DNA from: Phocaeicola sp.
GTDB lineage: Bacteria; Bacteroidota; Bacteroidia; Bacteroidales; Bacteroidaceae
Assembly (NCBI GenBank): GCA_020026225.1
Contig: JAHHQU010000016.1
Span: 1 to 42,311, forward strand
Length of the DNA stretch: 42,311 nucleotides
Reading direction: 5' to 3'
A program made the position numbers and the translations under genes. The first letter of the stretch is position 1, and each line of letters starts with the position of its first letter. The notes beneath the pieces are model-generated. The model saw nothing but the letters and a program-made list of their open reading frames with translations, searched no databases and was not told where the DNA came from. Positions 31,763-39,805 of the stretch are shown piece by piece.

Positions 31763-32710
31763 TTAATGATTCAATGTTCCGGTATTCAGCACTGGCTGAG
31801 CAGCCTCATCGGCACAAAGGACAACCAGCAGATTACTAACCATAGCCGCTTTCTTTTCCTCATCCAGTTCCACGATTTCTTCTTTGGAGAGCTTGTCAAG
31901 AGCCATATGCACCATAGACACAGCACCTTCTACAATCTTTTCTCTTGCACTGATAATTGCCGACGCTTGCTGACGGCGCAGCATAACCGCTGCAATTTCG
32001 GGAGCATAAGCCAAATAATTCAATCGTGCTTCCACCACTTCCAGACCGGCCATCTCCAATCGTTCGTTCAGTCTCTGTTCCAACTGCTCATTAATTTCCG
32101 CTCCACCTGAGCGCAAGGTCAATTCACCTTGTTCCACTTCATTATCATCATAAGCATATTGTCCAGCTACCTGGCGAAGTGCCGCATCGCTCTGTATCTT
32201 CACGAAATTCTCGAAGGCTTTCATTCTGCTCACTACTCCAGATTCTACCGCCCCTGTTTTTGCGGAGCCGGAAGCCGCCATTGTCTGTGAATCGATTTCA
32301 AACATTGCTTTATACGTATCTTTCAGTTTCCATACCAAGACCAAACCGATCAGAATAGGGTTCCCTATTTTATCGTTGACCTTGATAGGTTCTACATCCA
32401 AGTTGCGAGCACGCATAGAGAGCTTTTTCTTATCCATAAACGGATTCACCCAAAAGAATCCGGTCTCCTTAAAGGTTCCCTTATATTTACCAAAGAAAAC
32501 CATTACACGCGATTCATTGGGTTCCAACGATATGTAACCAAAACATAAGAAAAACCAAACAAGAGCCAATAAACCTCCTACCACGAAAAGAGGTATCATA
32601 TCAGACATAAAACATCCAACCATAGCAGCTGGGACAACTACCAGATGAAGAAATAACATCAAGAATCCATTCATCTTCACTCCGCTAAAAGCCAATTCTT
32701 TTGTGTTCAT
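31763..32710 (-). CDS. SPFH/Band 7 domain membrane protein
   Basis: 315 residues from MNTKELAFSG. Two membrane segments near the N-terminus (about 12-32 and 37-57, separated by FMSDM), then an SPFH domain (about 60-230: YISLEPNESRVMVFFGKYKGTF, RARNLDVEPIKVNDKIGNPI, LNERLEMAGLEVVEARLNYLAYAPEIAAVMLRRQQASAIISAREKI). The C-terminal part is helical (MVHMALDKLSKEEIVELDEEKKAAMVSNLLVVLC). The frame remains open to 32788, but the promoter at 32745-32774 puts the transcript start near 32740, so ATG 32734 would be nearly leaderless and 32710 is preferred. It heads the SPFH/RHH/DUF1648 cluster. Confidence 0.88.
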   Translation of the reverse strand: MNTKELAFSGVKMNGFLMLFLHLVVVPAAMVGCFMSDMIPLFVVGGLLALVWFFLCFGYISLEPNESRVMVFFGKYKGTFKETGFFWVNPFMDKKKLSMRARNLDVEPIKVNDKIGNPILIGLVLVWKLKDTYKAMFEIDSQTMAASGSAKTGAVESGVVSRMKAFENFVKIQSDAALRQVAGQYAYDDNEVEQGELTLRSGGAEINEQLEQRLNERLEMAGLEVVEARLNYLAYAPEIAAVMLRRQQASAIISAREKIVEGAVSMVHMALDKLSKEEIVELDEEKKAAMVSNLLVVLCADEAAQPVLNTGTLNH

Positions 32711-32724
32711 ATAATAAAGATTTA

Positions 32725-32745
32725 GTGATATCATTTTAATATCAC
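32725..32745 (-). promoter_or_regulatory. Operator-like dyad at the SPFH transcription start
   Basis: GTGATAT (32725-32731), 7 nt, ATATCAC (32739-32745): a perfect dyad lying directly over the predicted start of transcription and touching the -7 box. Confidence 0.5.
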
Positions 32746-32774
32746 CAAGATAGTTTGTTTTTTTGAAGAAACAA
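32745..32774 (-). promoter_or_regulatory. Promoter of the SPFH/RHH/DUF1648 cluster
   Basis: Minus-strand TTG (32772-32774), 19 bp, TATCTTGG (32745-32752), one mismatch from TAnnTTTG. Confidence 0.5.
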
Positions 32775-32944
32775 GCGCCCTGCTCCATTTTAACCTTTTT
32801 ACTATTCCTTTAACAATCAAGCAAAAAGAAGAGCAATCCTTATCATTTTGAATCAGCAATCGCTTCTGTTACCATATAAATACACCATGGAAATAAGACA
32901 GATTCCATGAGAAGAGAACGATCATCCGCAGCAGACTCCCCTAC

Positions 32945-32996
32945 AAAAAAAAGAGCCCTACCATATTCCCTTTCAGAAATATGGTAGAGCTCTTTT
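32945..32996 (-). terminator. Terminator of the M13 peptidase gene
   Basis: A stem of 16 pairs with one C-A mismatch (around 32951-32967 with 32978-32996) and, on the minus strand, a run of eight T residues (complement of 32945-32952). A small hairpin AGTATAT/ATATACT (33017-33033) precedes it in the 3' UTR. Confidence 0.8.
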
Positions 32997-33044
32997 AAAT
33001 TACTTTATTCTTATAGAGTATATGAAATATACTTTACATTATAA

Positions 33045-35081
33045 TTACCAGATATTGACACGATTTTCTGGAGCCACATACAATGGAGATTCCGGTGTAA
33101 TGCCAAATGCTTCATACCAAGCAGCAATGTGTGGAAGGGCACCGTTTACACGCCATCTACCCAAAGAATGAGGATCTGATTTAGTACGTGAACGAATTTC
33201 CTCATCACGGATATTACCAGCCCACAAAGCAGCGTATGCCAAGAAGAAACGCTGATCAGCTGTAAATCCATCAGCTGGTGCCAAAGGAGCATTCTTTGTT
33301 GCATTCTTGTATGCTGTGAATGAAACATTCAAACCTCCATGGTCAGCAATGTTTTCTCCTAAAGTCAACTGACCGTTGCCAAACAAACCTGGAAGAACTT
33401 CAATTTTATTGAAGAAGTCCACCATTACCTGAGTACGTTCAGTAAATCCTTTGGCATCTTCTGGAGCCCACCAGTCAGCCATATTGCCATTCTTATCGAA
33501 GCGACGGCCCTGATCATCGAATCCGTGAGTCATTTCATGACCGATAACCACACCAATGGCACCGTAGTTGAATGCATCATCAGCAGTCATATCGAAGAAA
33601 GGATACTGAAGGATAGCTGCAGGGAAACAAATTTCATTTGTAGTTGGGTTGTAGTATGCATTCACAGTCTGAGGACTCATCAACCATTCGTCTTTATCGA
33701 CCGGTTTGCCAAAACGGCTCAACATATCTTTTGTAGCCCATTCAGAAGCACGGCAGATATTAGCCCAATAAGAATCATTTTCAATCTTCAAATCTGAATA
33801 GTCTTTCCATTTATCAGGATAACCTACCTTAACACGGAAATTAGCCAATTTATCCAAAGCCTTAGCTTTAGTAACGTCGCTCATCCATTCCTGAGCCTGG
33901 ATACGTTCACCCAAGGCTGTCTGCAAGTTCTTCACCAAGGCTACCATACGTTCTTTAGCAGCTGCAGGGAAGTATTTTTCTACATACATCTGACCTACCA
34001 ATTCGCCCAAGACACCGTTTACTGTACCTACGGCACGTTTCCAACGAGGCTGATTTACCTGACGGCCTGACAACACTTTTCCGTAGAAATCGAACTTAGC
34101 TTCTACGAAGTCATCGCTCAAGTAACTGCCCGCTGCATCAATTACATTATACTGCATATAAGAAATATGCTTAGAAAGAGGCAAGTTCTGAATCAAGTCA
34201 GCTACAGCTTGAATTGGTTTAATCTGACCTACATTCACTTCCTTCACTTCCGGTAAGCCCATACTCTTTACATAAACATTCCAATCGATACCTTTGATTG
34301 TTTTTTCCAATTCATCAAAAGACATCTTGTTATAGTTAGCTTCCGGGTTACGAAGTTCAACTGCACTCAAAGAAGCCTTTGCAATAGCAGTTTCAACTTC
34401 CATTACGTCATTCATCTTTCGAGTAGCTTCAGCTTCTGAATTACCAGCCAGAACGAACAAACGAGTAATGTATTTCTTATAAGCTTCACGAACAGCAACG
34501 GTAGCTTCATCGGTATCCAAGTAATATGCCTTTTCACCCAAATTGATACCACCCTGACCCAATTGGAATATGTTCATGTCACTGTTCTTTGCATCTGTAT
34601 AGACATAGCTTCCGAAGTAAGTACCAATGCCGATAGTTGCCAATTCCACTTTCATCGGAATAATCTGGTCCTTATTTGCCAAAGCAGCAATCTTATCCAA
34701 TAACGGTTTAACAGGAGCAATACCTTCTTTGTTCAACTTTACGCTATCCATAGCCAAACTGTACAAAGTACCGATTTTCTTACCAATTTCGCTTTGGTTG
34801 TCCTGATTAGCAGCCAATCCTTCAATCAAACCTCTAATCTGCTTTTGGTTTTCTTCTATCAACATTTCAAAAGCGCCAAAACGAGAATATTCAGCAGTAA
34901 GCGGATGATTGGCGTTGAATCCACCACATGCATACTGAAAGAAGTCCTGACCTGGAACAGCTGTAGTATCCAAGTTAGCAAGGTTGATACCTGTACTTAA
35001 TTTCGCTTCCTGCTGACCTACACAACTTGTTAAAGTTGCAAATGCCAATGCTGCAGAAGCAATGTAATTTTTAGTCTTCAT
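33045..35081 (-). CDS. M13-family metallopeptidase lipoprotein (neprilysin/PepO type)
   Basis: 678 residues. Signal MKTKNYIASAALAFATLTSC gives a lipoprotein anchored in the envelope. The zinc site is complete: HEMTH in VIGHEMTHGFDDQGRRFD (near 515) and the third ligand in ENIADHGGL (near 577). NAYYNPTTNEICFPAAILQ is the substrate-binding NAYY motif, and the M13 C-terminus with the terminal W is kept (NRVNIW). It cleaves short peptides; homologues such as Porphyromonas PepO act on host peptide hormones, but a nutritional role is as likely. It begins 26 nt after the ABC-F gene and no separate promoter is seen, so it may be cotranscribed. Confidence 0.95.
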   Translation of the reverse strand: MKTKNYIASAALAFATLTSCVGQQEAKLSTGINLANLDTTAVPGQDFFQYACGGFNANHPLTAEYSRFGAFEMLIEENQKQIRGLIEGLAANQDNQSEIGKKIGTLYSLAMDSVKLNKEGIAPVKPLLDKIAALANKDQIIPMKVELATIGIGTYFGSYVYTDAKNSDMNIFQLGQGGINLGEKAYYLDTDEATVAVREAYKKYITRLFVLAGNSEAEATRKMNDVMEVETAIAKASLSAVELRNPEANYNKMSFDELEKTIKGIDWNVYVKSMGLPEVKEVNVGQIKPIQAVADLIQNLPLSKHISYMQYNVIDAAGSYLSDDFVEAKFDFYGKVLSGRQVNQPRWKRAVGTVNGVLGELVGQMYVEKYFPAAAKERMVALVKNLQTALGERIQAQEWMSDVTKAKALDKLANFRVKVGYPDKWKDYSDLKIENDSYWANICRASEWATKDMLSRFGKPVDKDEWLMSPQTVNAYYNPTTNEICFPAAILQYPFFDMTADDAFNYGAIGVVIGHEMTHGFDDQGRRFDKNGNMADWWAPEDAKGFTERTQVMVDFFNKIEVLPGLFGNGQLTLGENIADHGGLNVSFTAYKNATKNAPLAPADGFTADQRFFLAYAALWAGNIRDEEIRSRTKSDPHSLGRWRVNGALPHIAAWYEAFGITPESPLYVAPENRVNIW

Positions 35082-35107
35082 AAATATGTTTATTTAATGT
35101 TCTTTTC

Positions 35108-37042
35108 TTAATTCAGCTCTTCAATGGCTTCCAGTGCTTGCTCCCACTCTTCTTCAACAGCAGCGACCTGATTCTTCAAGTCCTGATGCTTTGTGTAGAG
35201 CGAAACGTTCGACGCACCTTCTATAGTAGCCATCTGTTCCTCCAATGCGGCAATTTCTTCTTCTAATTTTTCAATCCGTTTTTCACACTCGGCAGCCTGC
35301 TTCTCCAGTTTCTTGATTTTCTTGTTGAGCTCTTTCTGCGCTTCGTATGAAAGTTTGTTTTCACTGACAGGAGCCGCATCTTCTTTCTTTGTGTCAACTG
35401 TTGGCGATTGTGACAGATGAAGTTCATCAAGGCTTTCCATCTTCTTCTTTTCCAAGAAGTCATAGATACCGCCGATGTGCTCTCTAACCAGTCCACCACC
35501 GAATTCATACACTTTTGTCACCAATCCATCCAAGAATTCACGGTCGTGTGAAACAACGATAACGGTTCCATCAAATTCCTTGATAGCTTCTTTCAACACG
35601 TCTTTTGAACGCATATCCAAATGATTGGTCGGCTCATCGAGAATCAAGAAGTTAACCGGTTCCAAAAGCAATTTAATCATTGCCAGACGGCTGCGTTCAC
35701 CTCCCGACAACACCTTTACTTTTTTATCGGAAGCTTCACCACCGAACATAAACGCACCTAAAATATCGCGAATCTTCAAACGGATGTCACCTACGGCTAC
35801 ACGATCAATGGTATCGAAGACAGTCAGATTCTCATCCAAAAGCTGAGCCTGATTCTGTGCAAAGTAACCAATTTGGACATTATGTCCCACCTTCAACGTA
35901 CCTTCATACGGAATCTGCCCCATGATACATTTTACGAGTGTAGACTTACCTTCACCATTCTTTCCTACAAAAGCGACTTTCTCACCACGATGAATAGTCA
36001 GATTCACGTCGTGATAAACCACATGGTCGCCATAAGCTTTCTTCAAGTTCTCACAGATTACCGGATAATCGCCCGAACGCATTGCCGATGGAAATTTCAA
36101 TCGAAGCATGGACGTATCTTCCTCGTCCACTTCGATAGGAACAATTTTTTCAAGCTGTTTGATACGGCTCTGTACCTGAACGGATTTAGTTGCCTTATAG
36201 CGGAAACGTTCAATAAATTCTTCTGTATCTTTAATTTCTTTCTGTTGGTTTTCGTAAGCACGCAACTGTTGTTCGCGGCGTTCCTTACGAAGCACTACGA
36301 ATTCATCGTACGGTACTTTGTAGTCATAAATATGTCCACAAGAAAATTCAATGGTTCGATTCGTTACATTATTAATGAAAGCACGATCGTGGCTGACTAA
36401 TACCACGGCTCCCGGACTCACGCGAAGGAAATTTTCTAACCACTGGATAGATTCAATATCCAAATGGTTGGTCGGCTCATCGAGCAACAAGACATCCGGA
36501 CGACGCAACAGCAATTTTGCCAATTCTATACGCATACGCCACCCGCCACTGAACTCAGAAGTAGGTCGATTGAAATCACTGCGATTAAAGCCCAAACCTG
36601 TCAGGGTTCGTTCTATCTCTGCCTGATAGTTTGTCCCTCCCATCATAAGGAAGCGTTCGTTATCATGCGTAAAACGTTCAATCAGTTCATGATAACTTTC
36701 AGAATCATAGTCAGTACGGTCTGCCAGTTCCTGATTCATCTTCTCCAAGCGTTCCTGCATTTCAAAGATATGGTCAAATGCCATTTCAGCCTCAGCCATT
36801 ACAGTCCGCGTGTCACTTAGAATCATCACCTGTGGCAAATATCCAATCGTGACTCCACGTTGCACAGCAACCACCCCTTCTGTAGGACGCTGCAAGCCTG
36901 AAAGAATTTTCAACATGGTTGACTTTCCAGCACCGTTCTTTCCTACTAAAGCTATTCTATCTTTTTTATTTATAACATAAGAGACATCTTCAAACAAAGG
37001 TGTCACTCCAAATTCAACTTTTAATCCTTCTACAGAAATCAT
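35108..37042 (-). CDS. ABC-F family ATPase
   Basis: 644 residues from MISVEGLKVEFG. Two ABC domains without membrane segments: Walker A GKNGAGKST (34-42) and GKNGEGKST, signatures SGGWRMRIELAKLLL and LSGGERSRLAMIKLLL, Walker B LLLDEPTNHLD and LILDEPTNHLD. A charged interdomain linker (about 245-310) precedes the second domain, and a C-terminal coiled coil (about 560-640, KLEKQAAECEKRIEKLEEEI) follows. ABC-F proteins act on the ribosome E site (translation factors or antibiotic protection); the length and tail fit the Uup/YdiF-like group, so no resistance role is claimed. The longer frame to 37105 is rejected because the -7 box lies inside it. Confidence 0.92.
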   Translation of the reverse strand: MISVEGLKVEFGVTPLFEDVSYVINKKDRIALVGKNGAGKSTMLKILSGLQRPTEGVVAVQRGVTIGYLPQVMILSDTRTVMAEAEMAFDHIFEMQERLEKMNQELADRTDYDSESYHELIERFTHDNERFLMMGGTNYQAEIERTLTGLGFNRSDFNRPTSEFSGGWRMRIELAKLLLRRPDVLLLDEPTNHLDIESIQWLENFLRVSPGAVVLVSHDRAFINNVTNRTIEFSCGHIYDYKVPYDEFVVLRKERREQQLRAYENQQKEIKDTEEFIERFRYKATKSVQVQSRIKQLEKIVPIEVDEEDTSMLRLKFPSAMRSGDYPVICENLKKAYGDHVVYHDVNLTIHRGEKVAFVGKNGEGKSTLVKCIMGQIPYEGTLKVGHNVQIGYFAQNQAQLLDENLTVFDTIDRVAVGDIRLKIRDILGAFMFGGEASDKKVKVLSGGERSRLAMIKLLLEPVNFLILDEPTNHLDMRSKDVLKEAIKEFDGTVIVVSHDREFLDGLVTKVYEFGGGLVREHIGGIYDFLEKKKMESLDELHLSQSPTVDTKKEDAAPVSENKLSYEAQKELNKKIKKLEKQAAECEKRIEKLEEEIAALEEQMATIEGASNVSLYTKHQDLKNQVAAVEEEWEQALEAIEELN

Positions 37043-37070
37043 GCGTTTTATCTCATTTTCAACGTGATGG

Positions 37071-37078
37071 CAAAGGTA
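37071..37078 (-). promoter_or_regulatory. -7 promoter element of the ABC-F gene
   Basis: TACCTTTG on the minus strand, perfect match. TTTG occurs at 24 bp spacing (37103-37106), longer than consensus. Confidence 0.5.
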
Positions 37079-37224
37079 GCATTTTAAAGTGAAAAAGAAC
37101 CTCAAATCGTCTTCCTTTTTTAAAGAGTGAGGACCAGCCGACTTAATAAGGTCTTCTTACGGGAAACAGGCAGTCACATTTTCTCACCATAAGTTGAAAG
37201 TCTCACTTCCCACTTTGAAGCCAT

Positions 37225-37268
37225 AAAAAAAGGTTGTCCCTACCAGCCATTGGCATCGGGACAACCTT
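37225..37268 (-). terminator. Terminator of purA
   Basis: On the minus strand a perfect 11-bp stem (AAGGTTGTCCC with GGGACAACCTT, 37258-37268 with 37230-37240), 17-nt loop, then seven T residues. Confidence 0.88.
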
Positions 37269-37304
37269 CAAGTATTTTTTAGCGTCAGTTTCGCTATTTC
37301 CTGA

Positions 37305-38576
37305 TTATTCTTCAGTATATCTTACAATAGTCTGTTCACGGTCTGGACCTACAGATACAATCTTAATCGGAGTTTCCAACTGTTCTTCCAAGAATGAGAT
37401 ATAAGCATTGAATTCTTCAGGGAATTCATCTTCGCTAGTCATCTTGGTCATGTCAGTCTTCCATCCTGGCATTTCAACGTAAATAGGTTCAACGCCTTCA
37501 GTGATGTCGTATGGGAAGTAATCGATTTCTTCACCGTTCATCTTGTAGCCGACACATGCTTTGATCTTGTCAAATCCGTCGAGGACATCACTCTTCATCA
37601 AAATCAACTGAGTAACTCCATTCACCATGATTGAATAACGAAGAGCTACAAGGTCCACCCATCCACAACGACGTTCACGACCTGTAACAGCGCCGTATTC
37701 ATGACCCAAGTCACGGAGAGTCTTGCCATCTTCATCAAACAATTCAGTAGGGAAAGGTCCTGAACCTACACGAGTACAATAAGCTTTCATGATACCGTAA
37801 ACTTCACCGATTTTGTTAGGACCGAGACCCAAACCTGTACAAGCACCTGCACAGATTGTATTGGAAGAAGTTACAAATGGATAAGAACCGAAGTCAACAT
37901 CCAACATAGTACCCTGAGCACCTTCACAAAGAACGCTCTTGCCAGCTTTCAACAAGTTGTTCACTTCATGTTCGCTATCTACCAAATGGAACTGACGCAG
38001 GTATTCGATACCTTCCATCCATTGTTTTTCCAATTTAGTAATATCGTATTCATAGTTCAAACTCTTCAAGATAGCTTCGTGACGAGCTTTTGCTTTTGCA
38101 TATTTTTCTTCAAAGTTGCACAAGATATCACCTACACGCAAACCGTTACGGCTAACCTTGTCAGTATATGTCGGACCGATACCTTTACCTGTAGTACCTA
38201 CTTTAGCATCCCCTTTCTGAGCTTCGTATGCAGCATCCAGAATACGATGTGTAGGCATAATCAAGTGAGCTTTCTTAGAGATGTGCAAACGTTCTTTCAG
38301 TGAGTGACCACTTGCTTCAAGAGCTTCAGCTTCCGCTTTGAACAAAGAAGGGTCCAAAACCACACCGTTACCGATAATGTTCACCTTATCACCTTGGAAA
38401 ATACCTGAAGGGATAGAACGAAGTACATATTTCTGACCTTCGAATTCAAGTGTATGACCGGCATTCGGACCACCCTGGAAACGAGCTACCACGTCATAAT
38501 GAGGAGTCAATACGTCGACTACTTTACCTTTACCTTCGTCGCCCCACTGCAAACCTAACAAGACATCTACTTTCAT
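37305..38576 (-). CDS. purA: Adenylosuccinate synthetase
   Basis: A 423-residue cytoplasmic enzyme joining IMP and aspartate at the expense of GTP, the first step from IMP to AMP. The P-loop-like GTP site is QWGDEGKGKVVD (residues 10-21). FQGGPNAGHTLEFEG, GTTGKGIGPTYTDK, EGAQGTMLDVDFGSYPFVTSS and VTGRERRCGWVD follow in the expected order, and length is normal. It lies 32 nt after the Fur-family gene with no terminator between, so the two are probably cotranscribed, and a strong terminator follows. Confidence 0.97.
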   Translation of the reverse strand: MKVDVLLGLQWGDEGKGKVVDVLTPHYDVVARFQGGPNAGHTLEFEGQKYVLRSIPSGIFQGDKVNIIGNGVVLDPSLFKAEAEALEASGHSLKERLHISKKAHLIMPTHRILDAAYEAQKGDAKVGTTGKGIGPTYTDKVSRNGLRVGDILCNFEEKYAKAKARHEAILKSLNYEYDITKLEKQWMEGIEYLRQFHLVDSEHEVNNLLKAGKSVLCEGAQGTMLDVDFGSYPFVTSSNTICAGACTGLGLGPNKIGEVYGIMKAYCTRVGSGPFPTELFDEDGKTLRDLGHEYGAVTGRERRCGWVDLVALRYSIMVNGVTQLILMKSDVLDGFDKIKACVGYKMNGEEIDYFPYDITEGVEPIYVEMPGWKTDMTKMTSEDEFPEEFNAYISFLEEQLETPIKIVSVGPDREQTIVRYTEE

Positions 38577-38608
38577 GATTCTTCTGTTTTGTTTAATATT
38601 ATTTCTGT

Positions 38609-39067
38609 TTATTTTTTCTTACGTTTAGCCGCCAAACACTTTGAACAGAGTCCATAGATATACAACGAATAGTGAGTAGCTTGAAAACCTTTCAATTTCG
38701 TATCGGCAATAGCCTGCTTCAGGTTATCATCTTCAAATTCCGATACTTTTCCGCACGAAGTGCATATCATGTGATGGTGGGTTTCATTGTTATACGAACG
38801 TTCGTATTGAGAAGTGTTGCCAAACTGATGTTTGATAACAAGCCCTGCATCAATCAGCAAAATGATAGTATTATATAAAGTCGCACGGCTTACACGGAAT
38901 TTCTCCTTGTCTGCCATATAGCGATATAAACTTTCTATATCAAAATGTCCTTTTATAGAATAGATGGTATCAAGTATAGCATACCTCTCGGGCGTCTTAC
39001 GATGTCCGTTCTTCTGCAGATACTCTGTAAGGACCTGCTTCACTGTATCTTTTATATTCTCTTCCAT
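38609..39067 (-). CDS. Fur/PerR-family transcriptional regulator
   Basis: 152 residues. The N-terminal winged helix has GHRKTPERYAILDTIY and the recognition helix RVSRATLYNTIILLIDAGLV. The hinge leads to HHHMICTSCGKVSEF, and the C-terminus has GLCSKC: two CxxC pairs forming the structural zinc site. The regulatory metal ligands include the His cluster. Whether it senses iron (Fur), peroxide (PerR) or another signal cannot be decided from sequence; the divergence from the classic recognition helix is notable. The basic tail AAKRKKK is unusual but short. It is followed 32 nt later by purA. Confidence 0.92.
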   Translation of the reverse strand: MEENIKDTVKQVLTEYLQKNGHRKTPERYAILDTIYSIKGHFDIESLYRYMADKEKFRVSRATLYNTIILLIDAGLVIKHQFGNTSQYERSYNNETHHHMICTSCGKVSEFEDDNLKQAIADTKLKGFQATHYSLYIYGLCSKCLAAKRKKK

Positions 39068-39088
39068 CTGATAAAATCATTCTGCCGT

Positions 39089-39120
39089 CAAAGTTAACCT
39101 TTTTTACGTAATCTAAGAAA
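39089..39120 (-). promoter_or_regulatory. Promoter of the fur-like/purA unit
   Basis: Minus-strand TTTC (39117-39120), 20 bp, TAACTTTG (39089-39096). The -7 box is perfect, the -33 has one mismatch. Confidence 0.55.
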
Positions 39121-39123
39121 TTA

Positions 39124-39795
39124 CTATCGATATTCTATCTCATTTTTTATTTCATCGATGTAATTCTTCACTTCCGGTTTGGCTGTTTTTGACATGGTAC
39201 CCAGCAAACGACTCATTTTCCGTGAATTTTCTTTTGCCTGGACAGCAAACTTTCGTAAGGCCAGCGCTGCATTCTTTTGAATCTGAAGTTCATCCCCCTC
39301 GATAGCCGTAAATGCTTGATCCAAGAATTCGGCCTCAGCACTCTCATTGAGCAGCATGCCTTTCATCAGCAAACGGGCCATCAAAAGGTAGCCGCATACC
39401 TGATAATAAAGGCGTTCATCGGCTATCCAAGCAAAAACGACCTCTGAGGCATAAGGCAAATGCTGAAATAGATTCATGACCGTATATTCTGCCAATTCCG
39501 GATACTGCATATCCTCAATCCATATCTCTGCAATTTCACGATAGAAAGTATCCACAGGTTGAAGCAAACCCGCCATTATCTTGCATTCTCGAATATTTTC
39601 TTTCCATAAGGCCTGTGCCAAATCATGGTCGGGTTCGTAATTTGCCGCTATTTCTTTAATTCGAGGATATTCAATTCCAAAATTCAATTTATAGCTCAAA
39701 CCTCGGTCACGCATACTTTGCGATGCCATACCATTCATATAGAGACGAAACTTGGATTTGATTTCTCTTACCGTTTCATGTACATCTTTTTTCAT
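39124..39795 (-). CDS. AlkD-like DNA alkylation repair family protein
   Basis: 223 residues from MKKDVHETVREIKSKFRLYM. It is all-helical and built of HEAT-like repeats, with YPRIKEIAANYEPDHDLAQALWKENIRECKIMAGLLQP..., WIEDMQYPELAEYTVMNLFQHL and FAVQAKENSRKMSRLL matching the DNA alkylation repair (AlkC/AlkD) superfamily. In AlkD this fold removes bulky cationic alkylpurines without base flipping. The catalytic Asp and the Trp residues cannot be assigned safely by eye, so the activity is not certain. The frame extends 22 codons upstream into the DPP III gene; the chosen ATG leaves a 10-nt gap. Last gene of the regulator/DPP III unit. Confidence 0.85.
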   Translation of the reverse strand: MKKDVHETVREIKSKFRLYMNGMASQSMRDRGLSYKLNFGIEYPRIKEIAANYEPDHDLAQALWKENIRECKIMAGLLQPVDTFYREIAEIWIEDMQYPELAEYTVMNLFQHLPYASEVVFAWIADERLYYQVCGYLLMARLLMKGMLLNESAEAEFLDQAFTAIEGDELQIQKNAALALRKFAVQAKENSRKMSRLLGTMSKTAKPEVKNYIDEIKNEIEYR

Positions 39796-39805
39796 ATTTA
39801 TTCTT

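Noticed and set aside
35108..37042. ABC-F protein as an antibiotic-resistance gene
   Set aside because: Length and C-terminal coiled coil fit the housekeeping Uup/YdiF-like group, and no resistance-type context or attenuator is seen.
37043..37105. Upstream start for the ABC-F gene
   Set aside because: The perfect -7 box at 37071-37078 lies within it, so it is probably not transcribed.
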